Source: Symbiodinium natans
Lineage: Eukaryota; Sar; Dinophyceae; Suessiales; Symbiodiniaceae
DNA: 64,000 nucleotides
Assembly: GCA_905221605.1 (NCBI GenBank)
Contig: CAJNDS010001446.1
Span: forward strand, 204,427-268,426
Reading direction: 5' to 3'
Both the position numbers and the translations under genes were made by a program. This document shows, piece after piece, positions 63,723-64,000 of the stretch. The notes below the pieces were generated by a model. The model saw only the letters and a list, made by a program, of their open reading frames with translations, was not told the DNA's origin and did not search any database. Numbering within the stretch: the first letter of the stretch is position 1; every line of letters starts with the position of its first letter.

Positions 63723-64000
63723 GTATTCGCAGTGTATTCATGCTCGAGCATCCATCCCAGGTCCTCCTCTTGTGCCCTGCTCACTGCGGCGTGTTTTTGT
63801 TTGGCTTGGCTGGAGCCAGTGCTATGGCCAGCACTTTCGGGTTCTTCGCTCGGCATTGAAGCTCCCCCCAAAACTAAATCCCTTAATGACCGTGGAAGCA
63901 TAGACAGATCGGTCCATGCGTCCCTTGACTTGCTGTGCTTCCTCTCACGTCGTTGTGGCTGAGGGTTTCTTGGTTTGGTTTGTTCTGTTGCGGGCTTTGA

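Noticed and set aside
1-64000. Search by eye for tRNA, rRNA, snRNA, CRISPR and reverse-transcriptase signatures
   Set aside because: No B-box/T-arm pairings, rRNA blocks, spaced direct repeats with unique spacers, or YxDD-type polymerase motifs were convincing. A covariance-model and profile scan would be decisive.

Overview
The window looks like nuclear DNA of a dinoflagellate, most like the Symbiodiniaceae and relatives. The evidence is indirect but consistent. Nearly all protein-like sequence lies in short open blocks of 30-300 bases bounded by splice-like signals. Where the reading can be checked against a known family, introns begin with GC, GT or possibly GA and end in AG, usually followed by G. 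Interstitial TTTAGGG/CCCTAAA (plant-type telomere) tracts recur. Microsatellites and minisatellites are common, genes are widely spaced, and most genes point the same way (+), with two short minus-strand units. I see no bacterial operons, rRNA, tRNA, CRISPR array or reverse transcriptase. No spliced-leader relic was recognised.

Layout. 0-2.5 kb: simple repeats. 3.1-3.8 kb: 3' part of an MFS-type transporter. 5.6-9.8 kb: intron-rich coiled-coil gene. 11.3-12.9 kb: exons of an unrecognised gene. 13.1-13.4 kb: 149-bp tandem duplication. 14.5-19.57 kb: coiled-coil/acidic gene or genes with a clear 3' end. 21.2-23.7 kb and 24.1-26.1 kb: two more intron-rich genes with terminal exons. 26.3-27.1 kb: minus-strand gene. 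29.9-32.2 kb: further + exons. 32.6-33.7 kb: multi-pass membrane protein with a long uninterrupted exon. 34.8-37.8 kb: WD40-repeat exons, with a peculiar degenerate repeat at 36.7-37.0 kb. 40.0-43.7 kb: large LRR ectodomain with a ShKT-like cysteine module, followed by multi-pass membrane exons. 44.06-44.62 kb: small secreted Cys/Tyr-rich protein.

44.9-48.2 kb is repeat territory: a GC-rich minisatellite, then a CCCTAAA-type array between inverted arms of another minisatellite. 49.0 kb has one exon resembling a vesicle-tethering subunit, next to a broken partial copy of the LRR gene. 50.8-52.2 kb: ARM-like and other exons. 54.1-56.9 kb: the best-resolved gene, a BCS1-like AAA ATPase (mitochondrial Rieske-protein translocase/chaperone family) spread over about ten very small exons. 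59.7-60.8 kb: a short-exon coiled-coil gene. 61.8-62.2 kb: minus-strand membrane-anchored gene. 62.4-63.7 kb: tetranucleotide/nonanucleotide satellite and duplicated G-rich blocks.

The genes do not form a visible pathway; they look like independent eukaryotic loci. Exon edges are read by eye from frame, family motifs and splice-like dinucleotides, so most boundaries are approximate. Spans labelled CDS include introns, and the exons are listed in the text.
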